Below are positions 46,136-58,300 of a DNA stretch of 64,000 bases, piece by piece. Made by a program: the position numbers and the translations under genes. Numbering within the stretch: position 1 is the stretch's first letter; each line of letters starts with the position of its first letter. Source of the DNA: Prunus persica (Eukaryota > Streptophyta > Magnoliopsida > Rosales > Rosaceae); assembly GCF_000346465.2 (NCBI RefSeq), contig NC_034015.1, forward strand, positions 883,519 to 947,518, given 5' to 3'. A model generated the notes under the pieces. It had not been told where the DNA came from. It saw nothing but the letters and a program-made list of their open reading frames with translations, and searched no databases.

Positions 46136-47812
46136 AATTTTTGTTTGCTAGTTTAGTGTTTGACTATTACTTTTGATTTACGCAGTTAGTGGAACATGGT
46201 CCATTCATATAAGTCCACAAACAGATACATGAATATAAAAATGTTACTTTCATAGGACCATTATGACCAATGTACCAAGCACGTTGAAATGGATGGTACT
46301 GAGGTTACAAATAAGGGATGACAAAAACGATGCAAACTATAAAAAAAAAATTAAGCACTAACCCATAACATCAGATGATCAATTTTGAGATGGACAAAAC
46401 TCAGGGTTACAAATATTTTTCACAAACCTACGACATAATTAGGCCAAAACAGCCTTGCATGTTAAGGCTCCAGAGTCCTTCTGGTTTCGAGAAATAATCT
46501 CTTTTTACATTTTCCATAGAATGAAATTGAAATACAAATACCATGAAAGTTTAAGTCTAATTATGTACAATTAATTACCTTAACCAAACTAGTTTATTAA
46601 ACAGACATAGACAACTTAAGTCAAAAACCAAGGAATTAAAATTCTTACTTTCCTGCTACGAAGGGAACACCCTTTCTAGAGTTAGCTGGTATCTCCCCTT
46701 GTAAGCCGGGAATGATCTCAGTCATTGCTTGAACTATCTTAGGATCTTCACTGTAGCTTTCATAACAGCGACCCCATCTTGGATCTCTGCAAACCTGCAC
46801 AGATAGAATTAAGAGGAATCACAGCTCAGCTTAAAGTGACTTATGTTGATACTTGTCAGATGAACGATATAATTCTAGTTACCGCTATACAAGGGGCAAA
46901 GACGTATGGAATGCCCGTAGCTCTAGCTTCAAGTGCAGTTGCAGCTCCGATCCTCTTAACAAGTTCCGGATCCCTGGTTGATTTAAAGTTTGAGGAAGTT
47001 TATATTAGTACAAATTTTCTCTTTGTTGAATTTTCTGTAGTTTGAACTCTTAAGAAGACTAAAGGCTAGCAGTTGAAGAAACAAATTTCTCAATTTTCTC
47101 ATATATGGAATTGGCTCATCTCCATCTTTACACAACTTACTTCTATCAGGCTTTGAATATTACCGCACCAGAGACAGGAAAAGAAAACATTAACATGGCA
47201 TCTTGAGACTAGGATTACAAAACAACTAACCAAAATTTGAATATTGAGGGCATACTACTTGCCTGGTGGCTCCGAGCCCAATATTGTGAGGAAAGATTGT
47301 TGCCTTGTAGACGTTGTTGTGGCCATGAACAGCATCAATACCATAAATCAATGGAATTCCAAGCCGAGTTGATAAAGAACCCTTTTGAAAATCATTGACC
47401 ATGTTAATCCAAGTTTCTGCAGAAGCCTTCTGTGCTGGAACGCTCCCACCCCCGCTTAATATGCTCCCTGCCCAAAACAGATTTCTGCTTCCATTAAATC
47501 CAACTTGCATACAAATGAAGAAGTGACACTTTTCTTTTTTAATCTATGTAGGTTTTGTTCACAGAGAAAAGAAAAATGATGGTGATATTTACCAATGAAG
47601 TACTTCTTCATCACCTCAGCTGAAGCAACACTGCGGTCTATCTGCACCATTTGGCCAATCTTTTCCTCCAAAGTCATCCGGCTCACTAAATCCTTGATTC
47701 TAGAATTTAATGGCTGTTTGGGGTCTTTATAATTAATGTATTGTGCTTCAGCTATGGCTATGTTGAAACATAAGAAAAGAAGTCCCATCAAGAAGATGGG
47801 AATTCTAGCCAT
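43518..47812 (-). CDS. Family 3 beta-glucosidase / beta-D-glucan exohydrolase, 628 aa
   Basis: Nine exons fit in phase: 47812-47593, 47467-47263, 46973-46883, 46794-46649, 45606-45363, 45262-45158, 45029-44847, 44760-44556, 44005-43518. The signal peptide is at the start ([20 protein letters not shown]). N-terminal GH3 barrel: [61 protein letters not shown]. The nucleophile Asp lies in [11 protein letters not shown] (about 308). The second domain has the [12 protein letters not shown] motif (about 508-519) that carries the acid/base Glu in this family. Length equals that of typical plant members (about 620-630). It would trim beta-glucans in the cell wall after secretion. The donor of intron 2 is GC instead of GT; the intron 4/5 acceptor at 45607 is my best guess. 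No break seen. Confidence 0.92.
46096..46131. repeat. (CT)n microsatellite
   Basis: About 18 CT units in the upstream part of intron 4 of the GH3 gene. Confidence 0.9.
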
Positions 47813-48574
47813 TTCCTGTTCAAATATTGTTACAGATGAATGTAATCCTCAATTAGAAAGCCACTCAGGTGGGAGGTACAGAAACATGAAGAAGAATTCT
47901 CAACCAAAATTCTGAAAAAGAAAAGAGTTCTAAAACTAGAACATGAAACAGTGTAAAGATGAAGAAAATTTCAAGAAAAGTATAAAGCGCATCTTATGTA
48001 TCTCAGGAATTCAAGCACCAATGGAATAGTTGCAATATATTTATAAATAAAAAATTTAAAAAAAAAACCTGCAGCTAAAATTAGGCCCAGAGAAAGGAAT
48101 CAAAAAGACCCTTGTAGCAAAATAGGGAGGTAAACAGAACCCAAGTTTCAAGCAACTACCAAACAAACAACAAAAGTTACATTTCTTCAAGTGGAAAACA
48201 GAGAAACAGAGCACAACCAAAAGTCCAAAACAAAAAAACAAAATTTTTGTTTGACCCCTTTTGAAGAACTGTTTGGGGTCTAAGAAAAGAAAGGAGTACA
48301 AAAGAAAATTGGGATTTTGAATTTATGGGATGGTGTTACTGTGTCATTTAGTTGGAACCAAATTCTTGAAACCAAACTGAGAGCTGAGTAATTGAATCAC
48401 CAATCGGCTCAGTTCAATGAAGCATTTTATCATTCTGGAAACTAAAATTTTCTCTTTTCTCAGCAACAAACAAGGCATTAAAGAACTTGCATGTGGAACA
48501 AAATTCACTAAAAAGTAGGACAGAACTTACAGAAACTAATGGAGACCCACAAGGCAACGACGTCTTCTCAGATG

Positions 48575-48631
<57 letters not shown>

Positions 48632-49357
48632 GCAAGAAAAATGTGAAGTTGGGATTTGAGAAATGTGTATGGCAGAAGTGGATTTTATAGAAAATTTGCA
48701 GCCATTTTACTGAAAAATTATGGTATGGTAATTTTATATCTTAACGGGTAAAGAAAGGTGCTGACTTTTCCAGGAATGTAAACTTGTTTGTTTCACATAT
48801 AAATCATCCCTATCTTAAATTGGTCAAATTAGCACAATTTCTTAACTATTATTCCCACTTTCAAATTATTCAGTTGATGTTATCTAACATGAATAATTTC
48901 TGGTATGATATTTTCATATTTACTATTTAGAAAATCATACACAAACATATTGCCTTCTTAGGACAACACAAATCCTCCCAAAAAAATAATAAAACACCTG
49001 GCGAAATCATGAGATGCCAACTAATCAGACTTGCCTAATTATATGTGAGTGCTGCTGCACAGAAGGCTTGAAAAGCCCTCAACTCTCTCTCTCTCTCTCT
49101 CCCCTTGCCCCCAGACAAGCAAAAAATAAATCCACCAAGGAAGTCTACTTATATTAAAATAATTTCGAAAAATCTACCTGTATTAAAATGCATTCCATAA
49201 CAACCATTACAATATGCTTATTACTAATTACTTCTCTTCCTTGCCTAATTCCAATTTCTTACACCAAAAATTACGAACAAAAACTAGAAAGAAAGAAAAC
49301 TTGATAAATTTAAAACCTTATCAACCTTAGCTAGCCCAACATCCATGCGCTGCGCGC
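47813..49357 (-). promoter_or_regulatory. Leader and promoter region of the GH3 gene
   Basis: It contains a (GA)n run of about 23 units (48583-48629), which on the gene strand is a CT-rich leader common in plants. The part to 48650 is shared with 41766-42420 upstream of the broken copy. No other gene is seen; 48700-49350 is AT-rich intergenic sequence and includes the presumed 3' untranslated region of the MCTP gene. Confidence 0.5.
48583..48629. repeat. (GA)n microsatellite
   Basis: About 23 GA units, upstream of the GH3 gene. Likely length-polymorphic. Confidence 0.92.
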
Positions 49358-52300
49358 CTACAAAAGTCGATCAGACAGCGAAGGCAGCCTTCGGATGAAA
49401 TTCAAAGCCGCCGGCGGCATCCGATCACGAAAGATCGGATGGCGCAGATAATAGAACCCAAACACCATAGCCACCATCTTCGATGGCACCATGTACAGTA
49501 TCATTGCCACAACGAAGCACAACAACACAAAAATCCCCGTCGCACGTGGGTCCCGCCATGTCACCAAAGCCTGCACCCGCTCCCCTTGAGTCGCGAAATC
49601 TCCCAACACCGTCTGCACACGTGCACCGAGCATCCGCAGCTTATCGTACCTCGCCCGCACCACCTCGAATGATCTGGTGCTCGGCACCGAATCAAACTCC
49701 TCGTCCAGCTCGTCACGGTCAACGTTCTCCGCCAATGAGAGCTTCGGGTCATAGTGCTGAAGTGGAGCCTGGGAGCGGAACCTATAGTTCCAAGCACCAA
49801 TAACGAACACATAAAACGCTAAAGTGGGGACTATCAGATCCGGGTACCACACAAGCAGCGCCAGCAAAGCGTGTACGAGAATCGTGGCCATTGGATTCTT
49901 CCACGAACGCGTGTCGTTTATCCACCCAACGACATCCATCACCCCCGCAACAACATTGATGATGCGGAAATAATTGGCGCGCACTTTCCTCATACTAAAA
50001 CCTTGTGAATCCGCGTCCAGCATGTAAAGCACGACATCCCGCCCCAGCGGCGGTTCAGATCGCGACAAGTGGGCGGCCACGATCTTCACCGCCGCTCTCC
50101 TCAACACATCTTGTTGGACCGGCCCCAGCGGCTTTATGTGATGCATCAACGGCAGCGATGGCTGCGAGTACACATGGACCAAATCCAAGGTCGGGCTCAC
50201 GGGAACGAAGCGTACCGCGATCTCCACCTCACCCATTTTCTTCAAGCCAGTGGGTGATAAAACCAGCAGCGGATACGTATTCTTATACACTTTACCCGTA
50301 GCCAACGTAGATATACGCACCCTTAGCTTCCCGATACGAAAGTCAGGACGCGTGGCGTCTTTCGAGCCCTCGATTTCGAAACCCGATCCGGAATTGTCAA
50401 AAACGCCAATGCTCAGCACTGTACACGGATCGTAGACTTTAAACGTGTACTGCTCGTTCCACTTGGGCTCCAAACTATCACATACGGTACGCGTGCGTAC
50501 CCATTTTGGTCCATACTTGGCCACGCAGTAGGCGTCCGAGCATCCTTTACCGTTGACCGTCTTGACCGGTATCAAGTTCTTGCATCCGATGACTCCGAGC
50601 TCCACCGTGCCTAGCGGTGGCTTCCAGAGCTGCCTCGCAGTTGGGCGGTAGTCGCTGCACACGTGCGCCGCCTCGTCCATCACGTGATATCCGCCATCGA
50701 AGCAAAGGCGCAAGTGCATTCTGCCACTGTACATCCTCTTCTCGTCGCCGTCTGGATTTTCGAAGCTGAACCATCGCGACGCCACTTTGCGATCGTCCAC
50801 TCGTCGTTCGACGGCGCTGAGTGGAATTCGCAGCACGCCCAAGGTGACCGGTCCCTTCGGTAGCCGGTGCTCTATGGTGAAAATTAAGTGGTCGCTGAAC
50901 GGCTCGGCGGCTACGAACATCAAGTCTTGGTTCCAAGACGGCACGCCGTTTCGGGTGACGGTAGGCTCGGTCTTGAGGAATTGGAATCCGAGCTGGGCTT
51001 TGACCTGGAACGTGGCTTCCTTCAAATTCAACGACGCCGTTACGGGCAGAACGTCTTGCGCTTCGAGGACGGTGGCTCGGAGATACCAGAGCTTCGGAGA
51101 CTGGTACACTTTGGCTCGTGCGTTTGGATTTTTCGCCGTGTCTGTCTTCCACGCGTCGGGGAATGAATCGTCTGCCTGGGTGCCCATCCACGTGGCAAGC
51201 ATAAGATCGCCGTTGATGCGGGCCCCACCGCCCTCCAGCCGGTACCACTGCGGGGCCAAGGGGCTGTCCGGCGGGTCCCTCAGGGGTATTTCCATCACGT
51301 CGAAACAGATCCCGCCGAGGAATTGATGGCCGGAGGCCACCTCGGAGGCCGCTGAGGGGTCGAATACGGGTGGGTCCCAGACGGAGACTTCGAGGATGGA
51401 GGCGTCGGACTGGTCGGGGGATTGGCGGGCGAAGGCAAAGGTCTGGTCCCACTCGAAGCAGTGGGTTTTTCTGGCGGGCTTGGATGTGATGTGGTAGTTG
51501 GCGGTGGAGATTTTTACAATTGGGCTGCCATTTGCTGGGAGGAAGCGCGCTTTCACAACTCGGACAAAGAGGTAGTGCATCTTCTCCACCAGATCAAACG
51601 ACGGCCGGTCCATTGACATGCTTTCCGTCGGCTCCAGCTGCGACGTATAATTGAGTGCTCCACCGGGCACAACCGGAGGTCTCGGAATTGGTGGTGGACC
51701 GTTGGTTCGGTGGAATTTGACATCTGCCATTGATTTGGATACGGAGTGTGCCATTACCTCAATTTCATGATCACGTTGCATGGGCATGGGAGCAGCTTCA
51801 GGTGCTACTGGTGGGGGTGGTGGGTTTGCCTGATCCTGATTTGCATCATCAGTGGCTGGTGGTGGTGGAGGTGGCTGTGAGGGACCCGATTCTGCTACTT
51901 CAGGAGCCTCGGTCTTTGGTGGCGGAGCAGCCTCAGTCGGCGGCTCTTCAGCAGGCTTCTTGGGTTCAGGTGGCTGTGTTTGTTCTGCTTCTTTTGGTGG
52001 CGCCGCTTCAGCTGGTGGCTGGTCTGTAGGTTGGGGCGAGGCAGATTCTGGCGGAGGTACCGCCTCTGACTGCGGAGGTTGTGCTGTTTCAGGCTTTGGT
52101 TCCTCTGCTTTGGGCGGCGGTGGCGGCGGAGACGGAGGTGGCACGACCTCATCCACATAATAAATCTTCAACCCAATGTCGCCGCGAATCCACGTGAACC
52201 AGCTCTTCTTCTGCAAAGGGAAATAAATCAAGGCCTCCTCACCTTTCTTCACAAACTGGGAGGAACTCAACCGGATCCTGCCGAGAAAGTTGTTTCTGGT

Positions 52301-52552
52301 GGTGGGGCCGTAATTCTTGTCATGGTATACATCCAGCTCAAGCACATCCCCAAACACGTCAGAAGGCCTACTGAGATCGAAGTCGAGCAACTCGTTCCAC
52401 ACAGGATTCAAGTCGCTCAGCTTGGTTTGGGTGCGTCTTCGCTGCCCGCGGTAGTCCACCACCACATAGGGGCTCGACGCGCCGCGGCCGTCTTTCGGCG
52501 ACAGATTGCGAGCGTCGACAACTTCAACTATCAGTTTGTGTAGAGTTGCCAT
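49358..52552 (-). CDS. MCTP16: MCTP16-like multiple C2 domain and transmembrane protein, 1064 aa
   Basis: One uninterrupted frame, no intron, as usual for this family. C2 domain A is at residues 1-130 (KLIVEVVDARNLSPKDGRG). A Pro/Glu/Ala-rich linker of about 130 residues follows (135-270), then C2 B (about 325-450; FVRVVKARFLPANGSP), C2 C (about 485-620; LRATVLEAQDVLPV), C2 D (about 655-800; ELGVIGCKNLIPVKTVNGKG), and the phosphoribosyltransferase C-terminal region with two hydrophobic hairpins (TILVHALLALLVWYPDLIVP; GIFVLLCFVVAMILYMVP). The end is FIRRLPSLSDRLL. From memory of the family it is closest to Arabidopsis MCTP16/QUIRKY. These proteins sit in the ER at plasmodesmata and tether it to the plasma membrane through C2-lipid binding. 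The start is the first ATG, just before the C2 A core. GC-rich coding sequence stands out from the AT-rich surroundings. Long antisense frames here are shadows. Confidence 0.95.
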   Translation of the reverse strand: MATLHKLIVEVVDARNLSPKDGRGASSPYVVVDYRGQRRRTQTKLSDLNPVWNELLDFDLSRPSDVFGDVLELDVYHDKNYGPTTRNNFLGRIRLSSSQFVKKGEEALIYFPLQKKSWFTWIRGDIGLKIYYVDEVVPPPSPPPPPPKAEEPKPETAQPPQSEAVPPPESASPQPTDQPPAEAAPPKEAEQTQPPEPKKPAEEPPTEAAPPPKTEAPEVAESGPSQPPPPPPATDDANQDQANPPPPPVAPEAAPMPMQRDHEIEVMAHSVSKSMADVKFHRTNGPPPIPRPPVVPGGALNYTSQLEPTESMSMDRPSFDLVEKMHYLFVRVVKARFLPANGSPIVKISTANYHITSKPARKTHCFEWDQTFAFARQSPDQSDASILEVSVWDPPVFDPSAASEVASGHQFLGGICFDVMEIPLRDPPDSPLAPQWYRLEGGGARINGDLMLATWMGTQADDSFPDAWKTDTAKNPNARAKVYQSPKLWYLRATVLEAQDVLPVTASLNLKEATFQVKAQLGFQFLKTEPTVTRNGVPSWNQDLMFVAAEPFSDHLIFTIEHRLPKGPVTLGVLRIPLSAVERRVDDRKVASRWFSFENPDGDEKRMYSGRMHLRLCFDGGYHVMDEAAHVCSDYRPTARQLWKPPLGTVELGVIGCKNLIPVKTVNGKGCSDAYCVAKYGPKWVRTRTVCDSLEPKWNEQYTFKVYDPCTVLSIGVFDNSGSGFEIEGSKDATRPDFRIGKLRVRISTLATGKVYKNTYPLLVLSPTGLKKMGEVEIAVRFVPVSPTLDLVHVYSQPSLPLMHHIKPLGPVQQDVLRRAAVKIVAAHLSRSEPPLGRDVVLYMLDADSQGFSMRKVRANYFRIINVVAGVMDVVGWINDTRSWKNPMATILVHALLALLVWYPDLIVPTLAFYVFVIGAWNYRFRSQAPLQHYDPKLSLAENVDRDELDEEFDSVPSTRSFEVVRARYDKLRMLGARVQTVLGDFATQGERVQALVTWRDPRATGIFVLLCFVVAMILYMVPSKMVAMVFGFYYLRHPIFRDRMPPAALNFIRRLPSLSDRLL

Positions 52553-55310
52553 GACTGTTGGAACTTGGTAAGTATCAGCTTATAATTGGAAATGAATTAA
52601 CTTGTATCTTCTTCACATCATACCTTACTTTCAAGTAATGACTATCATGCTTTACTTTCAAGTAATGAGAAAAAGAAGAGGAGAGGAGTAATCATGATAA
52701 AATGGGAAACACAAGGAAGAGAGTGTAGTGTAGTGGGATTCCACTTGGGGGGTGGGTGTGCAAGGGAAAGAGGAAAAAGTGCTTAAAACTTCATCCCCAA
52801 GGGCCAAAGGCCAAGGGGGCTTTATTGTTTCTTGATTTTCAAGAAGCTTTAGACTCTTGAGGCCAAAGACAAACATCCATGTCTCCTTTTCTTGGTAAGA
52901 TAATAATACTTTTCTTTTATAGACTGAAGATTCTGTCTCTCAGTTCTCCTTTTCCCTTTGCCCATTCCATCTCAAATCAATATTTTAAATTTAGAGGTCT
53001 TATTTGAAGCAATAATAATATGCTTTATGGCTTCAGGAGAGTGGGGTGCTGCCAAGTGATGGCATGCTTTTTTCAAAGATGATTTGCTTTTGTGTCACCG
53101 ACCGCGGGGCGTGTTGCTTTTTATCATAACTGGAAATTTGACAAAGATGACACCCAGCTAGACACTACCTAGCAAGTCCCGTTCATTGGAACAGTACAGC
53201 ACAGATATTCAAGGTAAATGAATGTTATTTCTCCCCCCCCCCCCCCAAAAGTAAAAGTTCGTGTGGTTTGGGACAAAACACAATATGCACCCACTATTCC
53301 TTAGTCACGGGTCTAAATTGGAGTTTCTATTGACTAAAAGACCAACTGATACCCCACAACGATTATGAAGAACAACAATACCCCACAAGTCGTGTGTCGA
53401 TGGTTGAAAACTAGAGCGATATTAGAGCCGAATTGTTTAAAACTAGCGCGAAATCTTTGTGTCGAATCCTACAAACCAGAGTATGATAGTTGGTCGAGCA
53501 CAAGATGAGGCTAAACCCTAATCTTATACCCGACCACCATGGTTTCAAATTGGAGTAGAGAATTTTAGGAAGAAACTTTGGTTCGAAGAGAACTATTTCT
53601 CTATCGACTTCAAAAAGAGAGACTATATTCGAGGGGTAAAACAGTAATCAAGTCTATAATATGTACTGCATGAGTTGGAGTTGCTTAATCACTTTATTTA
53701 GCATTTTGCTTTTTTTATTAGAACTTTTTTGGTGCTGGAAAAATGAAAAAGGACCAATAGAAATGGTAGGAAAGAGAACGAAGAGATCGAGTAGTGGGAG
53801 GTAAGAAAAGGATTTAAGGTGCTTAACTTAATCTCCAAGGAGGTATACTATACACCATTGGATTGATGATCTCCCAAGAGATATATAATAAATTTTATTA
53901 TAAAATTTTATCCTTAGTTTTTAATCTTTTGCTTGATACCAGAATGGATACTTTTGTTTTGTGAAATTCTACTGAAACCCTCTAATTTTCTCGCTGACTA
54001 CACCCCAATTCCTTTTCGTTCATTTAAATTTCAAACATACTCCATTTAAAAAACAGAAGAACTCAACTGCATGCCACCAGGGACTTCCCCAGTGGAAAAG
54101 ATCTTAGGTTTGAACTTTCATGAGATCTTAGTTGAGTGCGTATGTAAAAAAATTTCATCTCTTATAGTTTAGACTATCACTTGTACTAAAAATAAAAATA
54201 AAAATAAAAATAAAATAACTCAACGGCATATGTGGTGTTGATGCGAAAAAGTGGTTTGGCACTTTATCGGGCTCAACTTAGTGATGTTTGGGCCTTCGGT
54301 ATGCTTGGGCCTCGATGTAGCGCGAGATCTGCAAGATAACAAACGCTCGGTAAGACCTCAGGCACCGGTGTGGTACCAGCCGAAGGCTCTCCAATGCTTA
54401 AGTAAGTACGGATTTAGCAATGGATGTGAATAGATCCAAAGGCAGTATACCGAAAGTTCAAATTACCTCCCTTTTGAGAAATTGTGCTCCTTTTATAAAC
54501 TTTGGGAAGTGTGCAAGTTGTGTAGAATTTCGATGTGGGACTATAGACATTCACTGTGGATACGCTACGTGCCCAGTGGGCATTTGTGTTTTGTATTGCA
54601 ATCGGTATGCTTGGGTGCCAAGAGCTTCCCTGCCGATGCCAAGCATTGTCCACGTGTTCAGCCTTAATTGGTCGCTGATTCTGGTATCAACATGTGGCTT
54701 AACACCAGCAACGCGAGAGAGAAAGCAGGTTAATTCATCACCTGTTGCTGGCAACCAATGTCTTACATATTGACGGAAATGTAAGTGGAAAAAACAAAGG
54801 GAAAACAGGTTAGTTTCCTGCGCACATTACTGTGGGAAAATCCGTCTTTGCATACCATTCTTTTAATGTGAGTTCGTTGAAAATTTAAAGGATAGAATTC
54901 AAATTTCAGCAATAAACTCACATAAGTCGGGAGAACCGCGAAAATACAGAAAACAATCTATTTAAAATGGGTACAAATACAATAAATGAATCATTTATTC
55001 AAATTTTTTCCAGTTGGAAAACAGAAACTTTCATTGATTTATTGACATTATGCAACATAATTTACAATCCCTTAATTTAAAATATCACATTTCAAATGGC
55101 CATGCCCTAACCTAGAAACTAGTCTAAAAAAATTAAAGGAAACAAAGTCCCAAAAAGGAGTATGAGATAAACTTCTGCTACTTTATGGATTTGAAAGATA
55201 TAAAAAGTATCCGCTGAGCTAATTCTATACAGTTCAATGTACAGCAGTGTATTTAACCCAAAATGTAAACTGAAATAAACGAACAGGAGGTGCCTCTATT
55301 TCTACCTAAT
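52553..55310. other. Intergenic region between MCTP and ankyrin-RCC1 genes
   Basis: 52553-52900 is the probable leader of the MCTP gene. A poly-C run lies at 53233-53246 and an AAAAT microsatellite at 54184-54215. 54230-54780 has several small frames on both strands but no recognisable product. The stretch from about 55000 is the presumed 3' untranslated region of the ankyrin-RCC1 gene. Confidence 0.5.
54060..54216 (+). mobile_element. SINE-like element
   Basis: The part starting near GGACTTCCCCAGTGGAAAAG, followed by AGGTTTGAACTTTCATGAG (pol III B-box-like), ends with TAGTTTAGACTATCACTTGT and an AAAAT-repeat tail. This matches the tail at 42765-42842. Target duplications were not found. Confidence 0.45.
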
Positions 55311-58300
55311 TTAAGATGGGTTCTTCACAATCCTAACGCTGCTGTAGAAGCGCCTAAGGTCCTTCATAGCCTTTTCCTCAATCTGAATTGATCGAATCGA
55401 TGAGGGTGTATCCACCTCTGGTTTGAACCAGCGGTTCACTCCAGAAGCATCCAATGGTGAACCCTGACCATTAGTGACTGAGAATCCAGCCGTTTTAGTC
55501 TTTGGACTGTGGGAAAGACTATGATGTTGTTTTCCCTGATTTGAGACATAAATAAAGACAGGTATGAGAATGGTAAATTAAACGCTTGAAATATACATGA
55601 CTCCACATGTGGCAACAAGAAAACAACTCAAAAAGAATGCATGGAATTCAGTACACATAACAAAGGATATTAATGGTCCAAACACATAAGAAGAGAGAGA
55701 GAGGGTGCAATTCACATACCTGCTGCATTTGGATGTCCCTAAGAGAAGGGCGAGAAAGAAGGGGAGGAGTTCCCGAAGCAGTCCAAGGAGGTGTACCTCT
55801 TTCTCCATCAGATGCCACTGAAGTATGGGTTGCAACCACTGGTATCGAGACCACTGGTATTGGCTTGGAAGGCAAAAACGAACTCAGTAGAATCTTCCCA
55901 TCACTTCTAGCATTGAAAGGATCTTCTGCATGACCTCTGTTCCTAGTTGACTGACTGTCCTTGGTTTTGCTTTGCTCATCCTGAATCGCACGAAGAGATG
56001 CAAATCCTTTCGGGATTTTAGCTCCACCCCATGCAGGGCCTTCACTTTTTGGGGATGGTGGGGGTGGTACAATGTATTTGGGGGCATCATCAAGAGCGCC
56101 ACTCAAGAACATAGAAAGCCCACCCTTTTTATTCTTCTTCTTGGAAGTTATTGGTGATGAACACTTATTCTTTGTTAGGTTTAAATTGTCCTTCTGAACA
56201 CACAAAGCTGACTCCTTAGTGGTTTGGTTTGTCATAATCCCTTCACTCATGGCATCTTCCTCCTATCAAAGGTACAATTCAAAGAATTTAGCAAATGAGA
56301 TGAATTATTGCACATATCGTTAAAATATGTGTTCCCACTAAGTTGTAGAGAATATTTTAACCAGGGAAAGGGATACCAAAAATCAAGTCTTGTTTGGGAA
56401 GAAGGCAATAATCCAATAGTAATTACGAAATGCAAGTTCCGAGTAAATTGCACACCAAGATCAAGTAAAAATGTAAGTGCAGTTAAACTACTAAAAAATG
56501 GGTGCAAGCCTTGATGTTCAATCAAATTACATTTTGCCATCTAGGTGGCAAACAAGCTATGGAAAGTAATAAAGGGTGAGACCAAAATCATCATCCTGTA
56601 TTTTGGATAAAGATTTTTAGCACAAATGATCCCTGACCATATAAAAGCCCTCACTTTAGTCCTCAAACTTTTGAATCAATCAATGTGGATCCAGTCTTTC
56701 GGTCCACATTCTGACCCCAAAAAAAAATCTTTTGGTCCACACATCAATTTGATCCTTGTCATCGCATTCCATCAAAATTTTCGCTAAAACTAGTCTCGTG
56801 TCATCATCTGACAAAATTTGAAGGGCTATTTTTCATCAAAATATAGCTCATCCGCCCAATACACAAAGTAAAGCTCACGCCTCTTAACAATTTCAGGGAC
56901 CATTCATGATAAGAACCCGTTGGATAATGCCAAACAGCAAGTATGAAGTTGTTAACCATCATAAATGCACGTCAACAAATTGAAAAGATTTCAAACCGCA
57001 TTCAAAGATTCAAACATCTCAAAAGAAAAACACAATCATCTCAATTAGCTGGAAAAAGATGATTTGGTGAATAATCATCTTTTACTGAAATCAATTCAAA
57101 CTTGATAATAAAACGAATTTTGGAATTTAACAAGCTCACCTTATTTTTTGTGGTTTGAGAGATTTCAATACTCAAGAAATCTTTTGTGTGTTTTGGTTCT
57201 ACTTCATCCCCCGGAAAAGAAGACCCTATATCCACTGGTGTGGCCATCTGTTTGTTCTTTCTCCTCTGTTTTTTTGATAGCTCAACCCTTTTGTTCCCTT
57301 TTCCATCTGGCTGAACGGAAGATGATGCCTTCAATGGTGGTGTCTCAACTGGAACACCAAGCTCAGCAAGCTCGCTTTCAAGAGCTGGCCTCGTCTGAAG
57401 CTTTGTAATTTGCTGGTCATCAAGAAGTTGCCCACTAGACTGTTTTGCTTCAAGCATCTCAATCTGCTGCAACTTTTTCCGCAAGGCTCGAACTTGCTTG
57501 CCGAGACCATGATTTAGATCATCTTTGGGCTGTAGAAAGGAATCTGGTCTTTGGTGTATTTCATTTTTCGATGTGGATTGCTTTGTATGGCCGTCACGTG
57601 TCCTTTGAACCTCATTCTCACTACCTTCCTCTTCACTATAAATAGTAGCAGGAAAAGTAGCTGTAGGAGTTGGGAGACGACGGTAACTCCATGGTTCAGA
57701 TGACCTTAGGTCCAATATATTTTCAAGGTTAGCTAGAGCATCTGTTGAAGCACTAGCAATAGCTTGTGATGATACCGTAAATATATAGTCAAGGTTGCGT
57801 ATGGCAATGTCCTGCAATAACAAACACAGCTTCAATAATTAAATAATTAAGTAGCATGTAAACTACAAATCTGCAAAAACTTGGATCACAAGTCCCATAA
57901 ACAGAAGCATGAGACAATACTACATCGTCTTGTAGTTCTTAAAGTGTTCTAGACAATAACCTGCCCTCCACTATACTTCTATGTTCCAAAAGAAGATAAA
58001 GCGGACTGTATTGGAGATATTGATAACTAAACCACAAAAACTTACTGGAAAAAAAAAAAAAAACACTCAAAGGCCACCCAGAATCGGCACATACCACCTT
58101 ATATATTAGGCCTGAGAGTGGAGATATCCAGGTGACCCAACAACAGGAATCATATATATATAAATATATTCAAATCACAAATTATTATGACGTGAGGTCC
58201 AAAATTCCTGTTGTATAATAATTACACAACGTAGGCAGATGATCACAACACAACCAACAGAAAGCTGGACATAAATTCAAATCTGATACAATTTGAAACA

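Noticed and set aside
50547..51452. 301-codon frame overlapping the MCTP gene in another frame
   Set aside because: A GC-rich shadow of the MCTP coding frame; Arg/Pro-rich with no family features.
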